Below are positions 12,208 through 25,357 of a DNA stretch of 64,000 bases, piece after piece. The position numbers were made by a program, and so were the translations under genes. Origin of the DNA: Rhodamnia argentea (lineage: Eukaryota > Streptophyta > Magnoliopsida > Myrtales > Myrtaceae); contig NC_063150.1 in assembly GCF_020921035.1 (NCBI RefSeq), positions 26,459,826 through 26,523,825 of the forward strand, written 5' to 3'. Each line of letters opens with the position of its first letter. The first letter of the stretch is position 1. The notes under the pieces are model-generated. The model was not told the DNA's origin, searched no databases, and saw nothing but the letters and a program-made list of their open reading frames with translations.

Positions 12208-13255
12208 GCAACGCACCGTAACTTCACTGCTTCGCCGTCATTAACGTATCTCGTGCAGTACAGAACATTGGCCCGAGAGTGGCACAGAAGCACCCAAAAC
12301 GCGACGTGCATGGAATGGGAACAATTTGTACTTGGCGGAGGCTCTCGGCCTCGCTTGGCCCTTCTTTCCGTTTGCTAAACGGCTGTTAGATGTGCATGAA
12401 TCTTCCTATCGCCTCGGCCATGTGGTAATAGCACGTAGACGGATGTAGAGTAGTCATGCGCCTCTCCATGGAGATCGATCCTCCCCGATGCTGTCCGGCA
12501 CCGGCACGAAATGAAGGACGCATTTCGAGGGAACGAGAGAAAGCATCAATAGAGGGCGTGGGACTCCTGCGTGCGTTTTGACAATTAACAAACAAGATTT
12601 GAGGACCACGTGCATCCCGCGACATCTCGGTACAATGGCCAGAACAGCTCGGCATACGTTACTTGAAGTGCCGTCTAGAACTGGGATTTGCAATTGCCGA
12701 GAGGTCTGGGAATTTGGGAAAAATAAAGAGGGAGAGGAAAACGTCACTCCAAAGGCAGAGAAACTGTTCCCTCCCAGATTGACAAACTCATTTTTCGATA
12801 CAGTGGCACAAGCAAAACTTCTCAGTGCCTAAGTATTTGCGCACAGGGAAAATGTGCCTTGGTGAAGACAAAGAAAGCAATGGCTTTTTCTACCAAGGGG
12901 GGCAGGACCGGTGCCTAACCTTTGCTCATGCAAAGATAGATCGATTAACCCCCCCCAAAAAAAAAAAAAAAAAAATCAACAGTACGAAGATGAATAAATT
13001 GTAAATAACCTAAATGGAGTATTCCGCAAGAGGAGAAAGAAGAAAGGGAACAAGTACAGTTAGAAGAGCTTCCCAAGTTACAAATTTACACAACAGGAGG
13101 ATTCGTAAAAATTGTGTAATAAATGGTACCTCTCAACAAAATATAACTCTCTCGCCTTGAACATAGAGTAGCCGAATCCAGTCTTCCTAGCATCCGGAAT
13201 ATCCTCACGTGAAAAAAAAAAAAAAAAAAAGGAGAAACTGTATCATCTGTCCATC

Positions 13256-16200
13256 TCAATCTTTCATCCGAGTGTTCGCCACTTCTTTTCTCGTCTGTGC
13301 ATGCCCATCCCTCTTTGAGTGTTTCTTTTTCCGGGGAGCACCGACGGCACCGGAGTCAACCAATGGTCCCGACCAAGTTTGGAAGGATGCTTTTGGATAG
13401 GAAAAATTCGTGGAACTAAACGGGACGTCAGGCGGCTCAAAAACTGGATCAATATGATGAGAAGTACCCAAAGGATAGCCAAGCGTCCCATCTTGGTGTG
13501 GAGGAGGAAATTTCTCACTCTTGCTCTTTGCATTTGCATGTGAAATGAGACGCCGTCTCTGGCATAAACAAATGCAGATCACAGTAATACATGATAAGTT
13601 AGAATGGCTTCCTCATTCCTATTCAATGACTATGCAAAACATAGGACATGGTGCACACATACATGGGCATCAGATTACCAGAATGCACAATTGTTATATT
13701 TCTTGCCATCACAAAATATGAAACCTTCAAGACATGCGCACAGCTTGTTTGGAGCCTTAAAAACAGAGAAATTCTACTTAATAACTTTGTTAGGGCCTGC
13801 CTCAAATCAAGGATCACAGTGTATCCACTAGTCGCATTTAGAGAAACAGTTGCAATTTCTAAATTGGAGTGTAAGAATTCTTCCAGCCAGCTTCCTTGCT
13901 TTTTCCAAAGGCAAAAGAAAAGGAAAACCTTTCACAAGGCAGTATGAGGCAAGCAGAAACAATATCATCATTGTCATGCCAATGAGAGATCCATGGCAGA
14001 TGGAAGGGATGCAGCATCAACAAGTCCAGATTAACAAGGCAGACAACATCAGCAGACAGTACATAAAAAGTTAGCTTATCTGCATACATCAAGATTGGCT
14101 TGAAGCTCAGCATTGGCTTCTGGAGCAGGTATGGCCCTAGGACGAGGTCGTGTTTTCTTCACCCCGTCAGCATTACCTTTGCCAGCCGCTCTCAGTCTGA
14201 AAGATGAAGCTCATTTTAGTTTTGCCCAAAAAGAATGTAACTGGTAAAGCTAGACTACATACAGAAAAGAGACTCTTAATATTAGAGGACAGGGCAAAGA
14301 ATGATAAGGTAATGCTCAACATAAACGAGAACATCCTAAATAAGGCAAGAGAATGCTTTTAATAAGGTGAGATAGCTAAGCAATTATCACACAAGAAAGG
14401 AAATCCACTCAATACCAAAGCAGAGCAGTACGATCAAATTGAGGAAGTCTAAAAGGATAGAAAGATCATAAAAGGTGTCTACAGTATAGTGCCTAGGAAC
14501 ATCTGTCACAGAACTATTGGACGTGTTAACAAAATAAACAACCAATTTAGCAGTTTCTTTCGGGATTACATTTCATATATAGCATGAGATACCCCCATCC
14601 TGATTTCAAAATATTTAGCTAAATCTTGTCATTCTTCTTTCTTATGCCTATTTCATCTCCTTTCTTATGCCTATTTCATTTGGTCCTCTATAGTCAAACA
14701 ATAGAAGTATATATCTACCTTCTAGCTTCTTCATCCCGTAATTTGGCATCCATTTCCTTGCTTGGAGGGTATTTTGGAAGGCTGGAAGGTTCACAAGCAT
14801 AGGGCTTGGTTGTGAAAAACTGCAAAAGAAAGAATAGTTTGCACAAATGACGCCATGCAGGTTTCCAAATTGTATACTTGAGGCCAATGAAACATCATAC
14901 ATCTCATTTTCTAAAACAAAAGCAACGCCAATGATAATCCAATTAAGCAAGTAATAGTCGTAAGAACCTAAAGTTAGGAATCAATTAGAGCAACCACAAT
15001 CCAGATTCGCAGAGCCTCACAAAATCTTCCCTCTTTTTGCCTTCAATGACCTCACTTTAACAGCCAACCATGTCTGCTATAATAATAAGTATCAATGATC
15101 TCATCGGACATCATTTCACAACTTCCAATATTCAAGAGCATGAGGAAGTCCCGGATGATTCCATTATTATTCAAATCAACATTTGTCAGGTCTTATGGAA
15201 AAATCATATTGGAAATAATGGTTTATAACTGGAGAATCCACAAACTCTTGCTCTGGGTAAGTCTTAAGTATACCAAAATCCCCAACCAAATGCTGCTTGC
15301 TTGGTTTTGCTCTCTGTCTACTGTGCCAAACTTGAATTGAAATTGCACAACAAAATAAACAAGTGCAAAGCATGTGTTAGATCGATAGCCTCAAACCTGA
15401 CTGATTGAGTAATCACAGCATCTATAAAAGGCAAAAGAATTACGAGCTAGCCCAATACCCTTAAAAAAGGATGGTTCTAGAGAGAGGAAAGAGGAAAAAA
15501 GCCCTCAAAAGACGGAGTTTCCATCATCATAGAAAAACTAGAAAGAACAAGTTAAACATTTCACAAGTTATACAGTTACTGGAGCCTATTTCTTTTATAA
15601 AAGTGAAAGCACGCATCAAACAGAATGCAGGATATATCTCATCGGTAGAATTAAGTATTATTAACTGAACTAATAAAGTAACGATTCGCTGCACAAAGAT
15701 AACATCCAAATGCAGGAGCGTAAACATAAATGAAGTGCAAAAGGACTCACTTCACTTCTTAGAGCAGCAGTAGCATTTAGGCGTTCAGCTGGGTCAATTG
15801 CAAGAAGGGTTTCAATCAGAGGTAGAGATGATGGTGGAAAGTCCTTAAATGTCTCAGCTATGCAGCGTTTATATGATTGCTGGGGCTTAAATATGGTTGC
15901 ATGAGGCAACTTCGACTTTTTCCAGTACTCTTCTGAAGGAGAACCACATAGCTTAAATATCTTGTGCAGTTGTTCCACCTAGGCAAAACAAACAAGCACA
16001 ATGAGTGTCATTCATAATCTTGAAAAGCAGTGAAACATCATCATGTCAAACATTGTACTTGGAGGATTGAGCTGACTACAACAAACAAATTTATCAAATG
16101 AGTCTAAAAGGAAGAATTACATCGCTTTCACTATTTATTGGAATGTCAGTTGCTCATTAAATTGCAGAAAGCCAAAAAGCTCCAGCAAAGAATTTGACCG

Positions 16201-17903
16201 TCCCATAAGAAGGTGTAAGTCTATTACTCATTGGTTCAAGAAACAAAAGCACTAGGCATGCCCGGATAGTGCAAAAACATTAGCAACAGAATCAACTGAT
16301 ACAGTCAGAAGTTAACCTCAGTTCGACCAGGCATAATAGGCTTTCCAGCTAAGAGCTCGGCCAGGATGCAACCCGCACTCCAGAGGTCCACGCCCACACC
16401 ATAATCAGTAGCCCCAAGAAGAAGCTCCGGTGGCCTATACCACAGAGTGACCACCCTACTAGTCATTTGCTGCTTGTGATTAGGATCAAAGAAAGAAGCT
16501 AATCCAAAATCAGCAATCTGAAGAATTCCATCATTGTCAATAAGTAGGTTTGACCCCTTGATGTCACGATGTAGGACATTGCGATTATGGCAGTGTTCCA
16601 GTCCAGATAACAGCTGGTGCATGTAACATTTGACCTGCAATACCATTCAGGTAACAGGAGAAAAACTGTAACCCAACTTTAAGCATCTCTTCAAACAGAG
16701 ACAACTTCAGGAAAGCATACAGTTTCAACAACCCACCATTGAAACTAGAAGCTGAGAAAACAATCTTACCTGAGACTCGGTGAATTTGATCCCAGGGCTC
16801 GCGGCAAGTCCAGCCAAGTCATGCTCCATATATTGAAATACAAGGTACAAACTACATGACATTCTTGATGTCACCAGACCCTCCAACTTCATAACATTGG
16901 GATGATCCAGGCGTCGCAGTATCAAAATTTCTCTTGCCATGAACTTTACACTCTCTGGTTCCACATTATCAAACCGCACTTTCTTCAAAGCGACAATCTT
17001 CCCTGTTAAAGTATCCCTAGCTTTATAGACATTACTGTATGTACCTTGCCCAATCTGAAAATTTGACAAATAATAGCTAAGAAACACAAATCTGAATATA
17101 TTTTACCTCATAGCTAATAAATACAAACGGGATGTTAATGAAGCCATAAATAGAAAGCTCATCCAAGACATGCAGAAATATCCTATTCAAATTCTTACTC
17201 AAGTCAACCGGACAAACAGAATAACTTGAAAACGACCAATAAGACAAGCAAACTGTCAAATATCCACAGCATGAAGCATCTAAAAAAACCACCCATTGAC
17301 CTCCAAGTGCACAAACAATCAGATCACCGAAAAACTGTCTCGTTTCTGTTCAGATACAGAGCTGAAAGTCATGTATTCCTGTAATATAGACACCATCAGC
17401 AATGCAAACAGTTCAACAGTGTCTCGCACACTTCAAAATCATCAGAAAAGGCAACAAATCGCTGCATTATTACCTCGCCGGGCTCACCACAATAAAACAA
17501 GACGAAATCCGAAGCACGAAGCACCAAATCAACATCACAGGAGCCTTACCTTATCGAGCTTCTCAAAGCTATCCGCTCGCCGCGGCGTCCAGCCATTGAT
17601 GGCTTCTCCGGCGAACTCCGACAGCCACGACGGCCAGCCGGCGGCGACCTGCTCGCCGTGGACGTGCTTCGGCGGGTTGCTCCTCCTCGGATTCGGCCTC
17701 GAGCTGCGGCTCCTCTCCCCTCTGGCCCGCACATTGCCCCCATCCTCAGCCACCCTCCGACTGCTCCCATTCCTAACCTCACCGACCTCCAACTTCGCAA
17801 CCTTGACCCTGACCTCCTCCTCCGCCTCCTCGCCGCCCTCCTCCCGCGCCCGCTCCCTCTCTACCGCCCTCCCCGACGCTTGCTTGCCGAACACACACCC
17901 CAT
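13256..17903 (-). CDS. CDK-like serine/threonine kinase (At1g54610/IBS1 type), N-myristoylated
   Basis: Seven exons, 17903-17550, 17054-16770, 16634-16317, 15978-15751, 14819-14719, 14196-14088 and 13558-13256, join in phase to about 565 residues, the usual length for At1g54610-like kinases. The chosen start gives MGCVFGKQ: Gly2 for N-myristoylation and Cys3 for palmitoylation, which suggests membrane attachment. Kinase landmarks are the glycine loop IGQGTYSNVYKA (119-130), Lys142 (VALKK), a CDK-type helix ESVKFMAREI with Glu160, HRDIKGSNLL (Asp237), DFGLA (Asp255) and the activation segment TSRVVTLWYRPPE, which keeps the CDK Thr. The C-terminal family signatures are all present: FFTTKPYACEPSSLP, LRDEEARR, KTRPRPRAIPAPEANAEL, KFPPPHQDGTLGYP and VPFSSTNFSYPK. 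The kinase should be active. The group includes IBS1, linked to priming of plant defence; that role is not shown for this gene. The 369-codon plus-strand frame at 17.3-18.4 kb is antisense. Confidence 0.93.
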
Positions 17904-18421
17904 CGCGCCCGCATTAACCCCCTCATTGACCCATCCTCCCCCGCCGCCCCTCGCTCCACAGCTCGGAACCCGAAGCAGCAACGCCGATTCTCGCGGGAAC
18001 CACGCTCATCGGCTCGCTTCCGCCACTTCGCCAACACTCCCCCCCTTCAGCTCCAATCCGGAAACCCTAGAAAGCGGCGATGCAGCGCGCGGGACGAGGT
18101 CACCTCCCTCTCTCTCTCTCTCTCTTCCTTCGCACCTCCTCCTTCTTCACACCTTTTTCCCCGAGCTTTTTCCGATTAAAGAATGCGGGCGTGTAACAGT
18201 TGAAGATGACGCATCAAGATCAACACCAAGAACCAGAAGGAGGAGAAGGGGAAAGAGCGGTTTTAGCTTTCGCTGTGTGGAGAGACAAAAGCAAGAGGAG
18301 AGTAATGATTACTTGTGTTTTGGTCTCTGTCTTAGAGAGAGAGAGAGAGAGAGAGAGAGTGGCTCAGTCAATTGGTCAAAAAAGAATGAGCTCATAATAA
18401 ATTAAATTAAATTAAATTAAA
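17904..18421. other. kinase 5' region with CT/GA tracts and a pentanucleotide repeat
   Basis: Upstream of the kinase ATG are a CT tract at about 18107-18125 (GA in the sense direction, likely in the 5' leader), a GA tract at about 18335-18359 and a short (AAATT)n repeat at about 18398-18421. No clear TATA box was found. Pyrimidine or purine tracts of this kind are common in TATA-less plant promoters. Confidence 0.5.
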
Positions 18422-21400
18422 CACACATAATGAGCAAAAAAAAGGGCAAAGCAAAGAGAGCCCCAAAAAAAATAAAAAATTGAAAATTAGTGGAAGCAAA
18501 TTTTAATAGCATAGCATAAAAAGGGGTTAGGTTAACAACTATCTTTATTTAGCATGCATTATAACAAGAAATCCTAATAGAAGCCATCGCACGATTCGCT
18601 TCCGCCTTCCATTCTTGATAAAACTTATCCAGAATCAATTTTGCAAGAGGCCAGATGACTACGTGAATTGCTCAAAACAAATCTCAATCAGCCCCCCTCT
18701 CACGATATGAAATAGTGCCGTCTAGATGTCGTTAAACCGTGCTGCTTTTCTTATTTTGCTATACGTGACGGATGTTCTGAAAATCGAATAATCGATGGGT
18801 GTTTTTTTCGCCCTTTTTTTGCGCGAGAAAGAGAGTAGGTTTCGTCACGATCATTTTCAGAAAATACTGCTCGAATATTTTCCTTCGGAATAAAATCTTA
18901 ATGCCAATTTAATTATTCGATAAGCGTCTAAGAATATCCAAATGCAATCTTAGCTTTTTCTAATGCGATGTTGCGCTCTCATGATTGATTGAGAGAGACT
19001 CCGGTGGGAATTAAAGTTGCATGGGAAGCGAAATGGCTTGGCTTTTTTTTTTTGTGATTATTCTTTTTTTTTCGGGGGGGTGTTTTAAAAAATGCAACCC
19101 CACGTCTTAATTTTCTATTTTTTTTTAAAAAAATTTGCTGGAATTTAATTCTATTTTTACTTTCCGTCATGCACGGAGCCAAAAACGACTGCGCTGCGCA
19201 CTGCGTCTGCGCTCGCTAGACAAGTCAATTTTGTTGGATCCCCACCACAGTCGCCGGGGGGGCGGCTTATCAGGTGCGGCAGCGACCACTTTTTATGCAA
19301 TTCTCCAGCCAATCAGAGATCAGATATTATCTGGCGGCCAAAGGAAATGAAAAAAGTTAAAAAAAATTCTAATTTTTTCCGTTTTACTTTAATTTCAAAA
19401 AAGATTACGTGACGGTGAGAATTGATGTGGTCATGCAAGCGAAATTGGGACAATGAAGTCCTTTCTTGCAGCAGCGTGCAAGAAAACTCAGTGTCGTTTT
19501 CGGAGCAGCTGTATTGTCTTTTGTGGGTCTATGGATAGAACAGTGTGCTCTAATGTTTTTTTTTTTTTCTCCTTTTTCTCTTTCTATCTTTCGTACAAAT
19601 ATTTTTTTTTTTTGGGTCGAATGCAAATATTATTGTTTTTTTCTTTTTGTCATAAGGAAACTTTCATTTCATTTTAAAAAAAAAGGGCACATGGCATCAA
19701 GACAAAGCCAATTACAAAGCGTTACAATCAAGTGCAAATATAAAAAATAGATCAACTTGGTACTTGCTGCAGCAACTTCCTCATTTCATAAGAACGGATT
19801 TGTCATAATGTCATAGCACACTCGGGGGCCGAACGTCGAAACTCGGATCATCATCGGTGATGAGCACACGCTGAAATCTTTATCTATAGTAACGGTTTTG
19901 CCAAAAAACGGTGAGCGCGACGTTTGGCGTCCCCGGCATCATCATCGTACAGAGATAACAACAACACCAATATGTTGAAAAAGCACGAATAACGCCTCGT
20001 AAACCCTAGAATTATATTTAGATCGAGATAGAAGAACTTTCGAATTTGGATAAAAATCTAAATCGGGAGAGGAGCTACATAATAGTCTATTTGATCGAAT
20101 TACTTTCAAATAAACTCACCATTGAACGCAGTGAGAGAGGAGCTCCAGAGATTTGAGAAGCGCTCGAACTACGTTTACGAACTCAGTGAAGAAGTTTTGA
20201 AGATTCTTAAAGACGAAGAGATAGGGAGATGGACAAAAGTATAAAGAGGAAAAGATAGGATGGGAGAGGGCTGGCGGCTGTGAGATGAATAAAAACCCTA
20301 CAAGTATTATTGTCAAGTAATGCTCATTTGCTCTTTGTATACTTGTGCTGAAAAAGCCGTTGCATAGAAATTATGTTCAATCCGGGATGAAGCGTGCTCT
20401 ACCATTTAGGTATTTAGCTCATGAAACGAACAAACGAATTGAGCTTAGAAGTGAAGATAGCGGATGCTCATCTTCGTCGGGTTGACGCCGGCGATTAGGG
20501 TTTTTGCAGCTATTTGCCCGAATTAGAGTTAGCGATGCTAGACTTGATTCATATATGTGATACGATGTAAACCACGAACTATAGAGAGAGAATCCGAATA
20601 AGGCATGACACGATAGTTATAACCCGCATATTTGACAAGAATTAAAATGATTTTACCCCGACTTGGTTGTTTGGCTCAATATAAACAAAACTTTGGTGCT
20701 TTATACTCGCACCAATTGATACAGATTGAATATATAAGAACGATAAGCTAACATGAAATGTTGACATTAGAGTAAATCCAGTGGGCGTAGCATGCATCAT
20801 CATCCGCTTCAAATTCTCGGGGAAATGAACTATCACATTCCCAGCGTTGCAAGCGTTGAAGATCACTTGAGCTATATTTATTTTGAGGAAAATAAATGAT
20901 TTAAAAAATACTTTTCAACAAATGATAGCTCATATCTCTTATAAAAATGAATGAACGAAGAATGCTTTATTTTTTGATGAAAATTTTCAGACATAAATTG
21001 CTGTTGAACATGAAATTTTTTTTTTCTATTGAGTAATTATTTCAAACGATTCAAGGTGATTATTCTTTTTGGAAAATATTCTTCAAAATATTTATAATCT
21101 AATTTCACAAAGTTAATCTATAATAACAATGCCACTTCCTCTTGTACTTGCTAAACCGAAAGAGCATGCACCTATGAAGTGTCGGAAAGTAATAATGCGC
21201 ACACGTTAACATATCGAGGAAATACGTAACATTATTTGTTGTAATCAGAAAAAATTATCATAGAGAAGGCAATAACAAAAATTTAATGCTGATCAAGCTA
21301 GATTACAATCTTTATAAGTGAAGATTACAAATCAAATAAACTTGCTAAATACTGTAAACTCAAAAATAGAATTGGACAAGAGGTGAGGTACGGCTAACCG

Positions 21401-21699
21401 AGTCTCCTTAAAGGCTATTACTTCTTGCCGGCGGTACTAAGCGACTTCACGAACTATGCCTCCCAAGATACAACACCTCGAGCCTATTTGTATCAGTACT
21501 ATACGAACAGGACTCTATCGAACACTTCTTGAAACCGGCACACTTAGAGGACGAATAGGAGAGAACAAGAGGATTATGGCTCGAGTTGTGACTTGTGATT
21601 TTGAACTACGGATATAGTCTATTTATAGTTCGAGAAAACGTCGGTAACGCCGACATTAAACCACATCGATTGCGGCGACATTAATCCACGTCGGATACG

Positions 21700-22000
21700 A
21701 TCTTTTGTAATTGTGCTAATTTAGTCAATTTTGCCTACCGGCACTAACATGGATAATTTTTATTATATTTTTTTATTTTTTAAATTTTTAAATTATTTTT
21801 TGTCTTTTTCTTTTCTTTTTTTTTGTGTGCATCCCTAACATAAAAAGAGAGAAAAAATTATTAAAATAATTCAAAAAATTTAAAAAATTATTAAAAGGTG
21901 TCCACGTCAGCGTCCGCTTTCCAAATGGATTGAAATAACACAATTATAATAGATTTTTTTTAATTTTTTTTGGATAATTTTCCCCTAACGAGAATTGTCA
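21700..22000. mobile_element. MITE-like element, AT-rich family member
   Basis: It starts with tttgtaattgtgctaattta and ends with a reverse-oriented copy of the same idea (aaataacacaattataatag), followed by tttggataattttcccc. These ends match those of the family at 8.7, 24.2, 27.4 and 31.0 kb. The GC core is missing or replaced by poly-pyrimidine sequence. No coding capacity. Confidence 0.45.
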
Positions 22001-23839
22001 TGTTACATAGATTCTCGAATTTACCTACTTCAGGTAAGATTCCCCGTCATGAAAAGCTGATACTGCAACATGTATAATGCAGAGTCCGTGCACTCTATAC
22101 GGTTCCTTTTTCAGATTAATTTTCATGCGCGACAGTTATTTCGTATGCAATTCTTGACAGTACACCTTGTTTTTCTTTCTTATTGATAACTTTTTCATGG
22201 GGCATATATTTGTATTTCATACTTTTTATAGACTTTATTTTTGTACCAAATAAAAGAGAGGCTTATTTTTTTTTTTAGCCTTTCTTCATTTTTTTTAACT
22301 GCGTCGTCATTGTTGAAAAAAAAAAAGAAAATTTGATAAATGTATATATATATATATATATTTTATAGGAATGATTTACTTGTTATTCTCATTTTTAATT
22401 TATAGACTTTTTATCTTCTGAATAATCATTAATCATGTGTGATGAAATGGTGCCATTTACATTTTTTAGAGGCTTTTTTTCTCCTTAAATAGCAAATAAA
22501 TATTTCGAATAAACGCGCCTTGTATAACAATTAATAATCCATGGTGTTATTTTACATACGCTTTTAGAAAATCTTATCTGAAAAAAAGAAAAGGAAAATC
22601 ATGATTTAAAGTATTTTCCTGGAAAAAAATCAACGGCGGCCTAGTCCCTAGTCTCCGTCCAACGACCCATTGTTGGGGAACAATCGTACGTGATTTGAAG
22701 TTGGTATTAGAGCGAAAGGTTTTGAGTCCAATTTCTCACTCTCTCAAGCCTTCATAATCTATTTGGGATTCGCATGAGGGAGGAGCACGAAAAGTACAAA
22801 AATGCAAAATGCATCACATTTGTAAACACTTAGTTTTTGACCTAGGATTTGATCATCGTAAAAGAATATTGCTTCGTTAAAGATCAATTGAAAGGTACAA
22901 TCAGGTCATACTCATGAAGAGCTTTCCAACATACCTAATTTTTCATATTGAATGGTACGATCTTAATATTTCGCATCTTTTAATCACAGTCAACGACTCG
23001 TAAGGTATAAGGAATTTATGATTTAGCCCGACCGATTAATTCTATCTCAAAAATCAAGTCATGAGCTTAATGACGCTACGAAAATCACGGCAATTAACTT
23101 TTCGACAAAGGAAATATGATACCTTTCACCATGGTCATTCATTCGACTCCGATTCCCAAAATCCTGCGACTATCAAGTTGTGTTTTTGGGAATTTTAGGC
23201 CGTGATGGGCGTGAAAGTCTGATCAATCGGTCATCGGCACGAGGCTTGACCTAGCTCTTTGAACGACAATTTTGGTCCTTGGAAAGGCCAGATGAGCCCT
23301 GCCCTTCCCTCTCCTTTGGAGAAAATGTTGGGTATACTAGACTTTACCTTCCTTCTTTTGCAGAAACATGGAGTGAGCGAAGGTGGGGATACTTATAGAA
23401 GTGGTGAGTGAGAGAGGGGTTCTTTGAAAAATTTGAAACGTGGGCTTTACCGGACACGCCCGGCGGACTAGCTCTCTCCACCCCTTGCTGCCTCTCCCAC
23501 CATCACCCCGACGACACCTCCGGAGCCTACTCGCCGCCGAGCTCCTCGAGCTAACAATCCGCCCTCTCTCCTCTTGACCTTGCGGCCATGGGGGGCTCGT
23601 GCGAGCTCCCGTTAGCTTTGCGATAGAGTTTTCAACAACCATGCGAAGCTCACAGGGTCTCTCAGTGTAGCGGCCACGGAAGACCAGGTTCGACTCGAAA
23701 TGGACTAAGATCTAAAGGCAGCGAGGCTAGATTTCTTGTTTCCTTTTGTCTCTTTACAACTGAGGGACACAAGTGTAGAAGCTTGCTAACTTTTCATGGA
23801 ATAACCTGCAAACCCACGAACATTTTAAGTCTGCACTTC

Positions 23840-23925
23840 TGATCTAGACGGATAATCCTGATGGGATTTGAACCCGTGATCTTCGAGAAGCATAGCCCTG
23901 GGCCCCTGGCTAAAGCTAGCTGCAT
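23840..23925 (-). mobile_element. tRNA-like internal promoter segment, probable SINE
   Basis: The minus strand has a good pol III box B (GGGTTCAAATCCC, near 23862-23874). About 40 bases before it is a box A-like TAGCTTTAGCCAGGGG. The spacing fits a tRNA-derived SINE head. It is not a tRNA gene: no acceptor stem or anticodon arm can be folded around it. The tail and target-site duplication were not identified. Confidence 0.4.
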
Positions 23926-24169
23926 CCGGATGATGATGGAAATAAGTGGACTTTCCAACATTATTTGACAATTCGTGTTAAATAGCACACATTTTTACCC
24001 CTTCATTTTAAATTCCTTTCCAAGCGAAAAAGAAGAAGAGGCAAACGCATGGCTAGGACCGTTGGACCACCACTCGATCATCTCGATTAATTTAATTAAA
24101 ACGTCGTTAGCACCTAGGATCAATTTTTCCATTTCATAGATTGACATGAGGCTTCGAGATTTGGGTAGG

Positions 24170-24550
24170 AGAATTATAAAAAAAATTCCTAAATTTATTA
24201 TAATTGTGGCAATTCAGTCTTAAACCTTTTATTTCCGTTTACCCAGCCCAAAATCTATTGTAATTGTACAAATTCAGTCTATTTGACAAGCCTAGACTGG
24301 CGTTGAAAAATTTTAATAATATTTTATATCGAATTTTTAATTATTTTTTTAATAAACAAAATTTCTGCCTTCTTTTTTTTGGCTGCTTGCCCAAAGCCAA
24401 AAAAAGAGAAAGAAAAAAGGCAAACTAATTAATTAAAAAAATAAAAAAATTAAAATTTTATCAAAAATTTGCCACGTTAGTCCCAACCAGCCAAATAGAC
24501 TAAATTGACATAATTATAACATGTTTTTATGACTGTTTTGGTAATTTTTA
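24170..24550. mobile_element. MITE-like element with inverted ends
   Basis: The left end reads ttataattgtggcaattcag; the right end carries ctaaattgacataattataa and then gttttggtaattttt. These ends are inverted relative to each other and match the family seen at 8.7 and 27.4 kb. The core GCTGCTTGCCCAAAGCC is a remnant of the GC-rich centre. No gene. Confidence 0.6.
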
Positions 24551-24651
24551 TGATTTGGACTGGCTCATGTATTATAAAAATCCCCACATACACCTACGCA
24601 TCATTGTCAAACTCACATACACAATTTTTTCTCGTGACATTTTGACGTGTG

Positions 24652-24652
<1 letters not shown>

Positions 24653-24685
<33 letters not shown>
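24653..24685. repeat. (TA)n microsatellite
   Basis: About 16 uninterrupted TA dinucleotides. Confidence 0.95.
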
Positions 24686-24687
<2 letters not shown>

Positions 24688-24927
24688 ATGTACATATCAA
24701 TGGGTTTTCGAGAAAATAAAAATAAAAATAAAAGAGACCCCTTTGATGGTTTGGTGAACGATGACCTCGCAATCCCCTTCAGTAAAAACGACCCTATTAA
24801 AGAGAGTTGGTGGCCGTACATTAGGCAGTAAGTCCTAGGTTGACCCCAGCATTGTCATGATGTTTTTCGCTTCATTTCGCGTTAATTGTGAACGAAAACG
24901 AAAATAGTAGTCAATTGACCATTCAAC

Positions 24928-24965
24928 TATATATATATATATATATAAACACACACACACACACA
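24928..24965. repeat. compound (AT)n(AC)n microsatellite
   Basis: About ten AT units run directly into about nine AC units. Confidence 0.95.
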
Positions 24966-25035
24966 TAGTTATATTGTAAAAATAGACAACTTGATTTTAA
25001 TCATATCCTTCTTTAATATATCTGTAAAGGAGAAG

Positions 25036-25357
25036 TGCATTGGAAATCTTAAAATCTGTCGCAAAGTACGATCGAGTCCTAAAACTTTCAAAAAATATAA
25101 TTAAGTCCTAAAACCTATTAGAAAACACAATTGGGTCCTCAAAATTTCAAAAAGTGTAATTAAGTTCATAAATTTGTAAATCGGTAAAATCAAATCCTTT
25201 CGTTGGTTGCATTTTTTGAAAGTTTTAGGGCTCACTTTCGTGATAAGTTTTATGCCTCAATTGCACTTTCGTGTCGAATTTTAGTATTCGATTGCACTTT
25301 TTGAAAGTTTTAAAATTTAATTATACTTTCACGATAAGTTTTAGGACTTTCGATGCA
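25036..25357. mobile_element. foldback element, about 320 bp, almost all inverted repeat
   Basis: The left end TGCATTGGAAATCTTAAAA pairs with the reverse complement of the right end, TGCATCGAAAGTCCTAAAA. The similarity continues inward for over 100 bases (for example cctaaaactttcaaaaa on both arms), so the element can fold into a long imperfect hairpin. There is no coding capacity and no clear target-site duplication. Confidence 0.6.

Larger units (their letters stand above)
11669..13255. other. intergenic region between the CYSTM-like gene promoter and the kinase 3' end
   Basis: About 1.6 kb without a supported gene. It holds two microsatellites of opposite strand bias (listed) and homopolymer runs near 12.95 and 13.21 kb. 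The part nearest 13255 should be the kinase 3' untranslated region. Small open frames here are overlapping and featureless. Confidence 0.6.

Noticed and set aside
17296..18405. Plus-strand 369-codon open frame
   Set aside because: It overlaps kinase exon 1 and its leader on the opposite strand, is low in complexity (Ser/Pro/Arg) and has no domain. GC-rich antisense frames stay open by chance.
22695..22710. LTR retrotransposon primer-binding site (TTGGTATTAGAGC)
   Set aside because: It resembles the initiator-Met site with one mismatch, but no LTR end, polypurine tract or gag-pol frame was found nearby.
23850..23925. A tRNA gene
   Set aside because: Only the T-arm-like box B fits. Acceptor and anticodon stems cannot be formed.
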